Shown here: piece by piece, positions 43,153-51,557 of the stretch | Layout: each line of letters opens with the position of its first letter | Numbering within the stretch: the first letter of the stretch is position 1 | Program-made: the position numbers and the translations under genes | Notes under the pieces: generated by a model | Database searches by the model: none | What the model saw: the letters and a program-made list of their open reading frames with translations, nothing else | Told to the model about the DNA's origin: nothing | DNA from: Solirubrobacter sp035555675 | GTDB lineage: Bacteria; Actinomycetota; Thermoleophilia; Solirubrobacterales; Solirubrobacteraceae | DNA: 64,000 bases | Assembly (NCBI GenBank): GCA_035555675.1 | Contig: DATMGH010000124.1 | Location: 1-64,000 of the forward strand | Direction: 5' to 3'

Positions 43153-44387
43153 GTCTGGCTCTCCGCGTCGCGCGCGATCAGCCCGTGCAGGGCGTCGGCC
43201 AGCTCGACCGCGAACGACTCGTCGTTGATGGGGGTGTCGCGCTCGCGCAGCTCGACGGCCGGCGCGAGCGTGGTGCGCACGGCGTCGAACAGGGCGCGGT
43301 CGGCCTCCGGGTCGGCGAACGGCTGGCCGGGCACGTCGATGGCCGACACGCCGCCGAGCGGCAGGTACACGATCGTGGGGGCGTCGCCCGCGCTCACGCG
43401 CTGCGCCAGCCGGCGGCCGAGCTCGGCGCACTCCTCGGCGGTCGTGCGCATCAGCGTGACCGTCGCGTTGTGCACGTGCAGGCGGCGCTCGGCGAACCGC
43501 TCGGGGACGGTGTCGCGCGGGCCGAAGTTGACCATGTCGAGCGCGCCGACGCTGACCACCTGCGGCACGCCGGTCGCCCCGGCCGCGGTCAGCCGCGAGG
43601 GCCCGGCGGAGAAGACGCCGCCGACGAGCTCGTCGGCCAGCTCGGTGGTCGTCACGTCGAGGACGCCGGCGATCATGCCGCTGCGCACGAGCGTCTCCAT
43701 CGACTGCCCGCCGGTGCCGGTGGCGTGGAAGACGAGCACCTCGTAGCCGAGCGCCTCCAGGCGGGCGCGCGCGGCGTCCACGCACGGCGTGGTGACGCCG
43801 AACATCGTGGCGGCGACGAGCGGCCGGTCGCCCTCGAACGGGAGCGGCGCGGCGTTGACCATCCCGGCGATCGCGCCCGCGGCGTTGCCCAGGACGGTCG
43901 AGGAGACCTCGTTGATGCCGGCGATGTCGACGACCGAGTAGAGCATCGCGATGTCGGCGGCGCCGACGTACGGCCGCGTGTCGCCCGACGCGACGGTCGA
44001 GACGAGCAGCTTCGGCACGCCGAGCGGGAGCGCGCGCATCGCGGCCGAGATCAGCGTGCTGCCGCCGGTGCCGCCGAGCCCGATGATGCCGTGCAGGCGG
44101 CCCTCGGCGTACAGGCGCTCGACGACGGCGACCGCGCCGCGCGCCATCGTGGCGATCGCGTTCCCGCGGTCACCCTCGGCGACGAGGTCCACGAGGCGCG
44201 AGCCGGCGGCCTCGGCCACCTCGGCCCGCGAGACGTCGGGCGTGACGGCCGGCTCGCCGAGGACGCCGGCGTCGATCAGCAGCGTTCCCAGCCCGAGCTC
44301 CTGCAGACGGGCGGCCAGCGCCGCGTACTCGGTGCCCTTCGTGTCGAGGGTGCCGAGGAGGGCGACGGTGCGGGGTGGTGTGGAAAT
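43149..44387 (-). CDS. Tm-1-like (UPF0261) ATP-binding protein, apparent ATT start
   Basis: 412 residues if started at ATT 44387. The conserved N terminus TVALLGTLDTKGTEYAALAA, with LIDAGVLGEPAVTPDVS after it, lies upstream of the first canonical start (GTG 44219). No ATG, GTG or TTG precedes it in frame before the promoter. AGGGA sits 5 nt before the ATT. Later family marks are IIGLGGTGGSTLISAAM, GVPKLLVSTVASGDTRPYVG and VFHATGTGGQSMETL. Starting at GTG 44219 would remove about 56 conserved residues. The family binds ATP and, with its TIM-barrel partner, probably acts on a small metabolite. First gene of the operon. Confidence 0.78.
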   Translation of the reverse strand: MSTPPRTVALLGTLDTKGTEYAALAARLQELGLGTLLIDAGVLGEPAVTPDVSRAEVAEAAGSRLVDLVAEGDRGNAIATMARGAVAVVERLYAEGRLHGIIGLGGTGGSTLISAAMRALPLGVPKLLVSTVASGDTRPYVGAADIAMLYSVVDIAGINEVSSTVLGNAAGAIAGMVNAAPLPFEGDRPLVAATMFGVTTPCVDAARARLEALGYEVLVFHATGTGGQSMETLVRSGMIAGVLDVTTTELADELVGGVFSAGPSRLTAAGATGVPQVVSVGALDMVNFGPRDTVPERFAERRLHVHNATVTLMRTTAEECAELGRRLAQRVSAGDAPTIVYLPLGGVSAIDVPGQPFADPEADRALFDAVRTTLAPAVELRERDTPINDESFAVELADALHGLIARDAESQT

Positions 44388-44420
44388 GGCGGTCCCTGCT
44401 ATCTGGTCGACAATATTTCG

Positions 44421-44452
44421 ACTACCGTAGTTGGTACACTGCGCCGTGTCAA
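44421..44452 (-). promoter_or_regulatory. Promoter of the Tm-1/ABC operon with overlapping dyad operator
   Basis: On the minus strand TTGACA (44452-44447), a 17-nt spacer and TACGGT (44429-44424) form a good sigma70-like promoter. Transcription would begin near 44415, about 28 nt before the ATT start. The dyad ACTAC-C-GTAGT (44421-44431) covers the -10 box. It lies between this operon and the divergent GntR-FCD gene, so repression by that regulator is likely. Confidence 0.6.
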
Positions 44453-44471
44453 ACGAAGCCCGAGGAGGCCC

Positions 44472-45134
44472 GTGGAGTCACTAGCCATCGAGCCGAAGAC
44501 CGTCACGAGCCGCGCGTACGAACTGCTCGTGCGCCTGATCGGCGAAGGACAGATCGGCCTCGGCGATCGCCTCGACGAGCGCGCGCTCGCGAGCGAGATG
44601 GGGATCAGCCGCACGCCGCTGCGCGAAGCGATCGGGATGCTCGCCACCGAGGGCGTGGTCGAGTACCGGCCCTACCAGGGCAACTTCGCGCGCGTCTTCA
44701 CGGCCAAGCAGGTCGACGACCTCTACGAGGTCCGCAAGACGCTCGAGAGCCTGGCGATCCGGCTCGCGGCCGCGCGGATGAGCGACGAGTCGCTCGAGCG
44801 CGTGCGCGCGATCGTCGGCGACATCGATCAGGCGATCGCCGCGCGCGACATCGCCGCTCTGGGCGCGCACGACCGCCGCTTCCACGAGACGATCGCGGAG
44901 CTCTCGGACAACCGCACGCTGATCGAGGCGCTCGACCGGATCGGGCTGCAGGTGCAGCTCATCCGCAGCGCCGCGAACCGCGACCCGCAGGTGATCGAGC
45001 GCACGGAGCTCGAGCGGCACGACATCCTCGCCGCGCTCGAGCGCCGCGACGGCGAGCGCGCGGCCGCGCTGATGGAGCAGCACATCGAGGGCGTCAAGCA
45101 CGCGGCCGTGCGGCAGTTCGGCGGCGACGCGTAG
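44472..45134 (+). CDS. GntR family regulator, FCD subfamily
   Basis: 220 residues from GTG 44472, with AGGAGG only 3 nt upstream. The winged helix (about 8-75) includes LDERALASEMGISRTPLREA and the FCD domain (about 85-210) includes VRKTLESLAIRLAA and DRRFHETIAELSDN, with His/Asp metal candidates. Divergent from the Tm-1/ABC operon, it is the probable ligand-responsive repressor. The end is 6 nt from the convergent isochorismatase-like stop. It is a paralogue of the regulator at 690-1397 in architecture but not closely similar. Confidence 0.9.
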   Translation: MESLAIEPKTVTSRAYELLVRLIGEGQIGLGDRLDERALASEMGISRTPLREAIGMLATEGVVEYRPYQGNFARVFTAKQVDDLYEVRKTLESLAIRLAAARMSDESLERVRAIVGDIDQAIAARDIAALGAHDRRFHETIAELSDNRTLIEALDRIGLQVQLIRSAANRDPQVIERTELERHDILAALERRDGERAAALMEQHIEGVKHAAVRQFGGDA

Positions 45135-45140
45135 GCCGCG

Positions 45141-45746
45141 TCACCCCCAGGCGCCGAGCGCGTCGCCGAGCCCGACGACGGTGCCGAAGTGGGTGGCGAT
45201 GTCGTACAGCGTCGACGCCGCCTCGCGTTCGCCCGTGGCCTGGCAGGCCTCGGGCACCACCCACACGTCGTAGCCGTGAAAGAACGCGTCGTGCACGGTC
45301 GACCGGACGCAGATGTTGAGCGCGACGCCGACCACGATCACGCGCTGGACGCCGTGCTCGCGCAGGTACAGGTCGAGATCGGTGGCGAAGAACGCCGAGT
45401 AGCGGCGCTTGCGCAGCACGCGGTCCTCCGGGCGGACCGGCAGCGACGCGTGCACCTGCGCGCCCCAGGACTCGCCGAGCGCGTGCACGATCCGCTTGCG
45501 GAACAGCCCGTCCTCGGGCTCGAGGTGGCCGGGGCGGACCCAGACGATCCGCGCGCCCGCCGCTCGCGCGCCGTCCACCAGCCGCGTGGCCGCCGCCAGC
45601 GTGGGCGCCGCGTCGGCCACGGGCATCGCGCCCGCCGGGTCGACGTAGTCGTTGACCAGGTCGACGCACAGCACCGCGGTGCGCGCCGCTGGGATCTCGA
45701 GCGTCTCGCGGTCGGCCTGCTTGGCCGAGAACGGGTCGAGCTGCAC
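45141..45746 (-). CDS. Isochorismatase-like cysteine hydrolase
   Basis: 201 residues from GTG 45746, preceded by AGGAGGAAGCC. The triad positions are Asp in AVLCVDLVNDYVD, Lys in VLRKRRYSAFFATDL and Cys in VGVALNICVRSTV. The SAFFATDL and ICVRST contexts are those of nicotinamidase/ureidoacrylate or carbamoyl amidases. It is the last gene of the operon that starts with the crotonase at 50596, so it probably hydrolyses an amide or carbamate released downstream of ring opening, for instance ureidoacrylate-like. Not closely similar to the one at 11823. Confidence 0.87.
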   Translation of the reverse strand: MQLDPFSAKQADRETLEIPAARTAVLCVDLVNDYVDPAGAMPVADAAPTLAAATRLVDGARAAGARIVWVRPGHLEPEDGLFRKRIVHALGESWGAQVHASLPVRPEDRVLRKRRYSAFFATDLDLYLREHGVQRVIVVGVALNICVRSTVHDAFFHGYDVWVVPEACQATGEREAASTLYDIATHFGTVVGLGDALGAWG

Positions 45747-45756
45747 GGCTTCCTCC

Positions 45757-46539
45757 TCAGATCATCGTGTAGCCGCCGCTCACCGACAGGGTCTGCCCCG
45801 TGATGTAGGCGGCACGGTCGGACGCGAGCAGCAGGACGGGGGCGACCACGTCCTCAGGCGTGCCCAGACGGCGCAGCGGATAGGCGCGCGCAGCCTTCGC
45901 GAGCGTCTCCTCGGAGAACTGGGCGCCCTGCTCGGCGCGCCAGATCGACTGCTCGCCGGACGCGTCCGCCTGGCCGGGCGTGAACCCGGGGCAGACCACG
46001 TTGAGCGTGATGCCGTGGCGGCCGACCTCCTTGGCGATCGCCTTGGACGCGGCGATCACGCCGGCCTTGGCGCCCGAGTAGACGGCCTCGCGCCACTCGC
46101 CGATCCGGCCGGCGTCCGAGCCGATCGAGACGATCCGCCCGCCGCCGCGCTCGATCATGTGCTCGAGCACGGCGCGCGTGCAGTTGACGAAGCCCCAGAA
46201 GTCGATCGCGACCTCGCGCTCCCACTCCTCGCGCGGCTTCTCCAGGAACAGCCGGTCGACCGTCCAACCGGCGCAGTTGACCAGCACGTCGAGCCGGCCC
46301 GAGCGCTCGAGCACGTGCGCGACCGTGGCTTCGACCGAGGCCGGATCGGTGACGTCGGTCGGGTGCTGGGAGATCGCGCCGGGCGGGCCGGCGGCGATCA
46401 CGGCGCGCGCCTGCGGCTCGTCGATGTCGGCGATCCAGACGTGGGCGCCCTCGGCGGCGAAGCCGAGCACCAGCGCGCGGCCGATGTTCGACGCGCCGCC
46501 GGTCACCATCACGCACTTGCCTGCCAGTCCAAGGTCCAT
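45757..46539 (-). CDS. Short-chain dehydrogenase/reductase (SDR)
   Basis: 260 residues, classical SDR. The NAD(P) motif is VTGGASNIGRALV, followed by NCAGWTVDRLF (NAG-like), Ser in IVSIGSDAGRIGE and the catalytic YxxxK as YSGAKAG. ADIDEP after beta2 suggests NAD preference. The C-terminal VSGGYTMI is normal. It is separated by 10 nt from the isochorismatase-like gene and 19 nt from the LLM monooxygenase, within one operon. A 3-hydroxyacyl-CoA or alcohol dehydrogenase step is likely. Confidence 0.9.
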   Translation of the reverse strand: MDLGLAGKCVMVTGGASNIGRALVLGFAAEGAHVWIADIDEPQARAVIAAGPPGAISQHPTDVTDPASVEATVAHVLERSGRLDVLVNCAGWTVDRLFLEKPREEWEREVAIDFWGFVNCTRAVLEHMIERGGGRIVSIGSDAGRIGEWREAVYSGAKAGVIAASKAIAKEVGRHGITLNVVCPGFTPGQADASGEQSIWRAEQGAQFSEETLAKAARAYPLRRLGTPEDVVAPVLLLASDRAAYITGQTLSVSGGYTMI

Positions 46540-46558
46540 CCGGTCGCTCCTCGTCGGT

Positions 46559-47554
46559 TCAGCGCCGCAGCGCGGGCGCGATCTGCTGGGTCAGCACGCG
46601 CAGGCGCTCGAGCCGGGCGCGGCCCATCAGCGGGAAGATCAGGTCGTCGACGCCGGTCGCGAGCAGCGCCTGCGCGCGCGGGAGGCACTCGTCGACCGTG
46701 CCGGCGATCGCGAGCGTCCGCACGAGGTCGTCGGAGATCACCCGCTGGTGGCCCGCGCGCGTCGACAGGTGCTCGGCGTAGTCGTAGTCGGAGCGGGCGC
46801 GGGCGATCTCCTCGGCGAACGGCTGCAGGCTCGGCGGCAGGGTGTCGACGTCGGCCTGCAGGCGCGCCTGCGCGACCGCCCAGGAGCGCACGTCGGCCAG
46901 CGCGGCGTCGCGGTCGGCGCGGGCCGACAGCGTCGCGATGAAGGCGATGCGCACGTCCGAGCGGGCGCGGCCCGCCTCGCGGATGCCGTCGAGCACCCAG
47001 CCGACCTGGCGCTCGACCAGCTCCGGCTGCGCCGGGCCCATCAGGATCGCGCCGTCCGCCAGCCGGCCGGCGAGCCGGCACATGCGCGGGCGGCTGACCG
47101 CGAGGTACACCGGCGTCGGCGCGACCTCCTGGGCGAGCCGGAACGGGCGGCCCTCCCATTCGCCCTCCTCGCCGGCGAGGACCGCGCGGAAGAACCGGAT
47201 CCCGGCTTCCACCTCGGCGACGCGCGACGGGCGCGCGCCGATGCCGAAGACCGCGGAGTCGCCGGCGCCGAGGCCGAGCAGGGCGCGGCCGCCCGAGAGC
47301 TCGGCGATCGCGGCGATGGCGTTGGCGGTGACGGTCGGGTGGCGCGAGATCAGGTTCGTGACGCCGGTCCCGAGCCGCATCCGCTCGGTTCGCAGCGCGG
47401 ACGCGGCGAGCCCGGCGTAGACGTCCTTCATCGCCAGCTGGGAGTCGATCAGCCAGGTCTCGCCGACCCCGTCGCGCTCGAGCTCGGCGCTGAACGCCAT
47501 CCAGTCCTGGAGCGACTCGCGCGGGCCGATGCCGATGCTGATGCTGATGCTCAT
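46559..47554 (-). CDS. LLM-class flavin-dependent oxidoreductase (luciferase-like)
   Basis: 331 residues. Family marks are the initial MSISISIGIGPRES strand, RMRLGTGVTNLISRHP, IAELSGGRALLGLGAGDSAV and VYLAVSRPRMCRLAG. These are typical of F420- or FMNH2-dependent monooxygenases and methylene-H4MPT reductase relatives. The barrel closes with a C-terminal helix containing GRARLERLRV. It probably inserts oxygen into, or reduces, a ring in the pathway of the surrounding CoA-ligase operon. The cofactor (F420 or FMN) is not decidable here. ATG overlaps the hydrolase stop (4 nt). Confidence 0.88.
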   Translation of the reverse strand: MSISISIGIGPRESLQDWMAFSAELERDGVGETWLIDSQLAMKDVYAGLAASALRTERMRLGTGVTNLISRHPTVTANAIAAIAELSGGRALLGLGAGDSAVFGIGARPSRVAEVEAGIRFFRAVLAGEEGEWEGRPFRLAQEVAPTPVYLAVSRPRMCRLAGRLADGAILMGPAQPELVERQVGWVLDGIREAGRARSDVRIAFIATLSARADRDAALADVRSWAVAQARLQADVDTLPPSLQPFAEEIARARSDYDYAEHLSTRAGHQRVISDDLVRTLAIAGTVDECLPRAQALLATGVDDLIFPLMGRARLERLRVLTQQIAPALRR

Positions 47555-48321
47555 GCGCCCGCGATCCGCGCGATGGCGCCGGCGACTTCGGCGGGGCGCT
47601 CGACCGGGAGCGGGTGGCCGGTGTCCGGCAGCACGACCAGCTCGCTGCCGGCGATCCGCTGCGCGATGATCTCGCCCGCGCGCGGCGGGCAGTGCTGGTC
47701 GAGCGCGCCGGCGAGGATCAGCGTCGGCGCGGCGATCGTGGGCAGCTCGTCGTCGAGCGGGCGCTCGCCCAGCCGGGCCATGGCGCGGCAGGCGTTCGCG
47801 TACCCGCGCGGGTCGGCGGTCGACTCGCGGCGGATGTGGCGCCCGTCGGCGCGCTCCTGCGGCTGGACGCGGTAGACGTCGTCGGTGTCCCGGTCCAGCG
47901 TCTCGCGCAGCGCGGGATCGTCGCGCTCGACCAGCGCGACGCGCTCCTCGTACCACGCGCGCGCCGCGCGGTTGACGCGGCTCGACGTGCCGACCAGCGC
48001 CAGCGCCGACACGCGGTCCGGATGGTCGAGCGCGGCGCGCATCGCGATCGTCCCGCCCAGCGAGAAGCCGGCCAGCGTCGCGCGCTCGATGGCGCGCGCG
48101 TCGAGCAGCGCGACCAGGTCCTCGCCGAGCTGCTCGAGCGTGCCGTCGGCGGTGCCGAGCGGCGTGCGCCCGTGCCCGCGCAGGTCGTAGAGCAGCACGC
48201 GGTGGCGCAGCATCAGCGCACCGACGACGCGCCGCCACGCGCGGTGGTCGTCGCCGATCCCGTGGATCAGGACCACGGGGTCGCCGCGGCCGACCTCATA
48301 GAAGGCGGTCGGATCGGGCAT
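47551..48321 (-). CDS. Alpha/beta hydrolase, 3-oxoadipate enol-lactonase-like
   Basis: 256 residues. VVLIHGIGDDHRAW is the oxyanion HG motif, Ser lies in the elbow GFSLGGT, Asp in LILAGALDQHCPP and His in PDTGHPLPVERP, so the triad is complete. DLRGHGRT and lid spacing are as in PcaD-type lactonases and carboxylesterases. It sits between the CoA-ligase and the flavin monooxygenase genes, so hydrolysis of a lactone or ester formed by a Baeyer-Villiger-type flavin reaction is a reasonable inference. Confidence 0.88.
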   Translation of the reverse strand: MPDPTAFYEVGRGDPVVLIHGIGDDHRAWRRVVGALMLRHRVLLYDLRGHGRTPLGTADGTLEQLGEDLVALLDARAIERATLAGFSLGGTIAMRAALDHPDRVSALALVGTSSRVNRAARAWYEERVALVERDDPALRETLDRDTDDVYRVQPQERADGRHIRRESTADPRGYANACRAMARLGERPLDDELPTIAAPTLILAGALDQHCPPRAGEIIAQRIAGSELVVLPDTGHPLPVERPAEVAGAIARIAGA

Positions 48322-48326
48322 GGGCC

Positions 48327-49832
48327 TCAGCTCCCTTCGAGATGCGCGGCGCGCTCGCGCAGCGCGCCGCGGTCGACCTTGCCGGTGACGCCCGTGGGCA
48401 GCGCGTCGATCAGCTCGACGTGCTCCGGCCACTTGTAGCGGGCCAGCTGCGCGCGCTCGAGGTGGGCGACGACCTCGTCCAGCCCCGGTCGCGCGCCGTC
48501 GGCCGGGACGAGGAACGCGACGGCGCGCTCGCCGAGATCGCGGTCCGGGCGGGCGACGACGCACGCGTCCTCGATCTCCGCGCAGGCGCGCAGCAGGTCC
48601 TCGACCTCGAGCGGGTTGACGTTGTTGCCGCCGCGGATGATCGTGTCCTTGATGCGGCCGGTGATGCGCAGGTAGCCGTCGGGGTCGAGCACGCCGAGGT
48701 CGCCGAAGTGCGCCCAGCCGTCCTCGGCGAACGGCCCGTGGGCCTCGCCCCAGTAGCGGTTCTGGACGAGCGGGCCGCGCATGCAGATCTCGCCTTCCGC
48801 GCCGGGTGGCAGCGGGCGGCCCGCCGGGTCGCAGATCAGCAGCTCCGCGCGATCGTGCGGGCGGCCGACCGTGGTCCAGCGCTTCTCGGCCGGGTCCTCC
48901 GGGCTCGGGACGGCCAGCTGGCCGATGTCCATCGCGCCGTAGAAGCTGCAGACGCGGCTGCCGGTGCGCCGCTCCCACGCTTCGGCGACCTGGCGCGGCA
49001 GCGGCGCGCCGGCGGAGAGCGTCGCGCGCAGCGCGCGCAGGTCGGCGCCGGCGAGCGCGGGGGAGGTGAGCATGCGGCCGATCGTGGTCGGGACGCCGGC
49101 GAGCACGGTGGTCGCGGTCGCGGCCGTCAGCGCGATTGCGCGGTCGGCGGCGAACCGGGGCTCGTGCAGCATCACCAGCGCGGCGCCGGTGCGCAGGGCG
49201 TACAGGCACATCGCGCCGACGCCCTGGGTGATCGGCGACGTCGGCAGCACGCGGTCGCCGGGGCCGAGGCGCAGGCGCGACGTGAAGCCCTCGAACGTGA
49301 CCTGCTTGAGCTCGGCGGACAGAGCGGCCAGCTTCGGGAGTCCGGTCGTGCCGGAGGTCATGGCGATCTCGACGATCCGGTCGGGCTGCGGCGGAGCCGG
49401 CGCGGGCACCGGGCCCGGCGCGACGGCGGTCGCGAGCGTCTCCGGGGCGAGCACCGCGGCGTTCGCGGCGTTCGCGGCGGCGGCGATGTGGGGCGCGTCG
49501 CTGACGATCGCCAGCTTCGCGCCGGTGCGCGCCAGCACGGCGTCGACCTCGCGGCGGCCGACGCCCAGCGGGATCGGGAGCAGGATCGCGCCGAGCGCCG
49601 GGATCGCCAGCTCGAGCGCCACGTAGCGCCAGACGCTCGGCATCGCCACCGCGACCACGTCGCCGGGCTGGACGCCCCGCTGGTGGAGGTCGGCCAGCAG
49701 CGCGCGGACGGCGGCCAGCAGCCGGTCGAAGTCGATCGCCTCGTCCTGGTCGAGGACCGCGGTCGCGCCGCCGCGGCGCGCCGCGTTGCCGGCGAGGTAG
49801 CTGAGCGCGTCGTAGCGGGTGGCGGCGGTCAC
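48327..49832 (-). CDS. AMP-binding acyl-CoA/aryl-CoA synthetase
   Basis: 501 residues from GTG 49832 (overlaps the crotonase stop). The ATP loop is MTSGTTGLPK, followed by FYGAMDIGQL, FGDLGVLDPDGYLRITGRIK (A8 hinge), RGGNNVNPLEVE and the catalytic Lys in TGVTGKVDRGAL. The N-terminal part, LLADLHQRGVQPGDVVAVAM, is as in aryl- and medium-chain acyl-CoA ligases. It should activate the carboxylic acid substrate that the crotonase and SDR then process. Confidence 0.93.
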   Translation of the reverse strand: MTAATRYDALSYLAGNAARRGGATAVLDQDEAIDFDRLLAAVRALLADLHQRGVQPGDVVAVAMPSVWRYVALELAIPALGAILLPIPLGVGRREVDAVLARTGAKLAIVSDAPHIAAAANAANAAVLAPETLATAVAPGPVPAPAPPQPDRIVEIAMTSGTTGLPKLAALSAELKQVTFEGFTSRLRLGPGDRVLPTSPITQGVGAMCLYALRTGAALVMLHEPRFAADRAIALTAATATTVLAGVPTTIGRMLTSPALAGADLRALRATLSAGAPLPRQVAEAWERRTGSRVCSFYGAMDIGQLAVPSPEDPAEKRWTTVGRPHDRAELLICDPAGRPLPPGAEGEICMRGPLVQNRYWGEAHGPFAEDGWAHFGDLGVLDPDGYLRITGRIKDTIIRGGNNVNPLEVEDLLRACAEIEDACVVARPDRDLGERAVAFLVPADGARPGLDEVVAHLERAQLARYKWPEHVELIDALPTGVTGKVDRGALRERAAHLEGS

Positions 49833-50596
49833 GACCCGGTCCACCGCGGCGGGCGCCGCTCCGCGGCGGCGGCGGCACCTTCGGCGGCGTCCGCGCTGGC
49901 GCCGACCGCGGCCGCCAGCTCGTCGTTGAGTCCCCACGCGGCCGGCTCGCCGGCGACCAGCGAGCGCAGCGCGAGCCGCTTGGACGCCCGGACGGCGAGC
50001 GGGCCGTTGGCCACGATCCGGTCCGCCAGCTCGAGCGCGGCGTCCAGCGCGTGGTTCTCGTCGACGACCCGGTTGACCAGCCCGAGCGCGGCGGCGCGCT
50101 CGGCGTCGATCGGGTCGCCGCACAGGATCAGCTCCAGGGCGAGCGCCGGGGGGAGGCGGTGCGGCAGGCGGACGAGGCCGCCGGAGGCGGCGATCAGCCC
50201 GCGCGTCACCTCGGGCAGGCCGAAGCGGGCGTTGCGGGCGGCGACGACGAGGTCGCACGCCAGCGCGATCTCGAAGCCGCCGCCGAGCGCGGCGCCGTTG
50301 ACGGCCGCGATCACGGGCTTGGAGAGCTCGCGGCGCACCAGCCCGGCGAAGCCGCCCGGGACGCCGTTGATGGCCGCGGCCTGCCCGGCCTCGACCGCGC
50401 GCAGGTCCATCCCGGCGCAGAACACGCGCTCGCCGGCGCCGGTCAGGACGATCGCCCAGACGTCGTCGTCGGCGTCGAGTGCGTCGAACGCGTGCGAGAG
50501 CGCCTGGGCGGTGGCGAGGTCGATCGCGTTGGCGCGCGCGGCCCGGTCGATGACGAGGGTCGCGACGCGCCCGCGACGGTGCTGGAGGAGGTCCAT
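49829..50596 (-). CDS. Enoyl-CoA hydratase/isomerase (crotonase) with both catalytic Glu
   Basis: 255 residues. The first oxyanion-hole segment is FCAGMDLRA and the second is NGAALGGGFEIALACD. Glutamates corresponding to crotonase E144 (FGLPEVTRG) and E164 (ALALELILCG) are both present, so hydratase activity is plausible. The C-terminal helix LRSLVAGEPAAWGLN follows. First gene of the operon CoA-ligase, hydrolase, flavin monooxygenase, SDR and isochorismatase. A LysR-type dyad lies 60 nt upstream of its ATG. Confidence 0.92.
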   Translation of the reverse strand: MDLLQHRRGRVATLVIDRAARANAIDLATAQALSHAFDALDADDDVWAIVLTGAGERVFCAGMDLRAVEAGQAAAINGVPGGFAGLVRRELSKPVIAAVNGAALGGGFEIALACDLVVAARNARFGLPEVTRGLIAASGGLVRLPHRLPPALALELILCGDPIDAERAAALGLVNRVVDENHALDAALELADRIVANGPLAVRASKRLALRSLVAGEPAAWGLNDELAAAVGASADAAEGAAAAAERRPPRWTGS

Positions 50597-50655
50597 CCGT
50601 GGGGCACGCTAGATCGCGAGCGCGGTCCGGTCCAAGACGGAATCCGGATGCCCGT

Positions 50656-50670
50656 ATAGGCGCGGGCTAT
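50656..50670. promoter_or_regulatory. LysR-type dyad ATAG-N7-CTAT (left copy)
   Basis: ATAGGCGCGGGCTAT overlaps the lysR stop codon and lies 60 nt before the start of the leftward crotonase operon. The same dyad, 12 of 15 bases identical, occurs at 51556-51570 in front of the rightward crotonase gene. The T-N11-A spacing suits LysR-type boxes. Confidence 0.5.
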
Positions 50671-51557
50671 TGCCGGGCGCGACGCTGCCAGGGGCCCTCG
50701 ACCAGGACGCGCGTGAACTCCGCGGTGAGGTCGGAGAGCTCGTCCGCGGCGACGTACGCCCAGACGCGCCAGGCCACCGGCGGGTCGATGCCGCGGACGT
50801 GCGGCGTCAGCTCGGCGCCGACGTTCTTGATCGGCACCAGCGCCGGGCCGAGCCCGGCGACCGCGAGCCGCGCCGCCGCCTCCACCTGCGCGGTTCTGAC
50901 GGCGATCTGCGGCTCGAACCCGGCGGCGCGACAGGCCTTCAGCGCCTGCTCGCCGAGGCCGTGGCCCTCGTCGTAGAAGACCCACTCGCGGCCGGCGAGC
51001 GCGTCCAGCGTGAGGTCGTGCTCGCCGTGCGCGAGGGGGTCGCCGCTCGGCAGGACCAGCACGAGCTGCTCCCAGCCCAGCTCGATGCGCGCGCCCGGCC
51101 AGTCGGGCGGCAGCGGGCCGACGCCGAGGTCGGCCTCGCCGGCCGCCACCGCGTCCGCGACCTGGACGCGGCTGGCGAACTCCTGCAGGCGGATCGAGAC
51201 GTCCGGCCGCTGCTCGTGCCAGCGCGTCAGCGTCTCCGGCAGCACCGCGCTCGCGAGCGAGCGGACGGTGGCGAGCGTGAGGGCGCGCGGCTCGGCGTTG
51301 ACGGCGCGGCGGGCGTTCTCCAGGGCGCGGCGGGCGGAGCTGACCGAGGCCTGCGCGTGCCCGAGCAGTGCCTTGCCCGCGGGGGTCGGCCGCACCGGCC
51401 CGCGGTCGCGCCACAGCAGCGGGCCGCCGACTTCGGCCTCGAGCGCCCGGACCTGCTGGGAGAGCGTCGGCTGCGAGACGTGCAGCGCCGTGGCGGCGGC
51501 GGTGAACGAGCCCTGACGGACGACTTCGAGCAGGTACTCGAGCTGCCGGAGCGTCAT
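50667..51557 (-). CDS. LysR family transcriptional regulator
   Basis: 296 residues. HTH at about 2-60 (LRQLEYLLEVVRQGSFTAAA then VSQPTLSQQVRALEAEVG), effector domain at about 88-290 with GPLPPDWPG and GLGPALVPIKNVG. It lies between two crotonase operons, on the same strand as the left one and divergent from the right one. Its own start and stop codons both fall inside copies of an ATAG-N7-CTAT dyad, so it may control both sides and itself. The inducer is probably an acyl-CoA or free acid of the pathway. Confidence 0.92.
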   Translation of the reverse strand: MTLRQLEYLLEVVRQGSFTAAATALHVSQPTLSQQVRALEAEVGGPLLWRDRGPVRPTPAGKALLGHAQASVSSARRALENARRAVNAEPRALTLATVRSLASAVLPETLTRWHEQRPDVSIRLQEFASRVQVADAVAAGEADLGVGPLPPDWPGARIELGWEQLVLVLPSGDPLAHGEHDLTLDALAGREWVFYDEGHGLGEQALKACRAAGFEPQIAVRTAQVEAAARLAVAGLGPALVPIKNVGAELTPHVRGIDPPVAWRVWAYVAADELSDLTAEFTRVLVEGPWQRRARQ

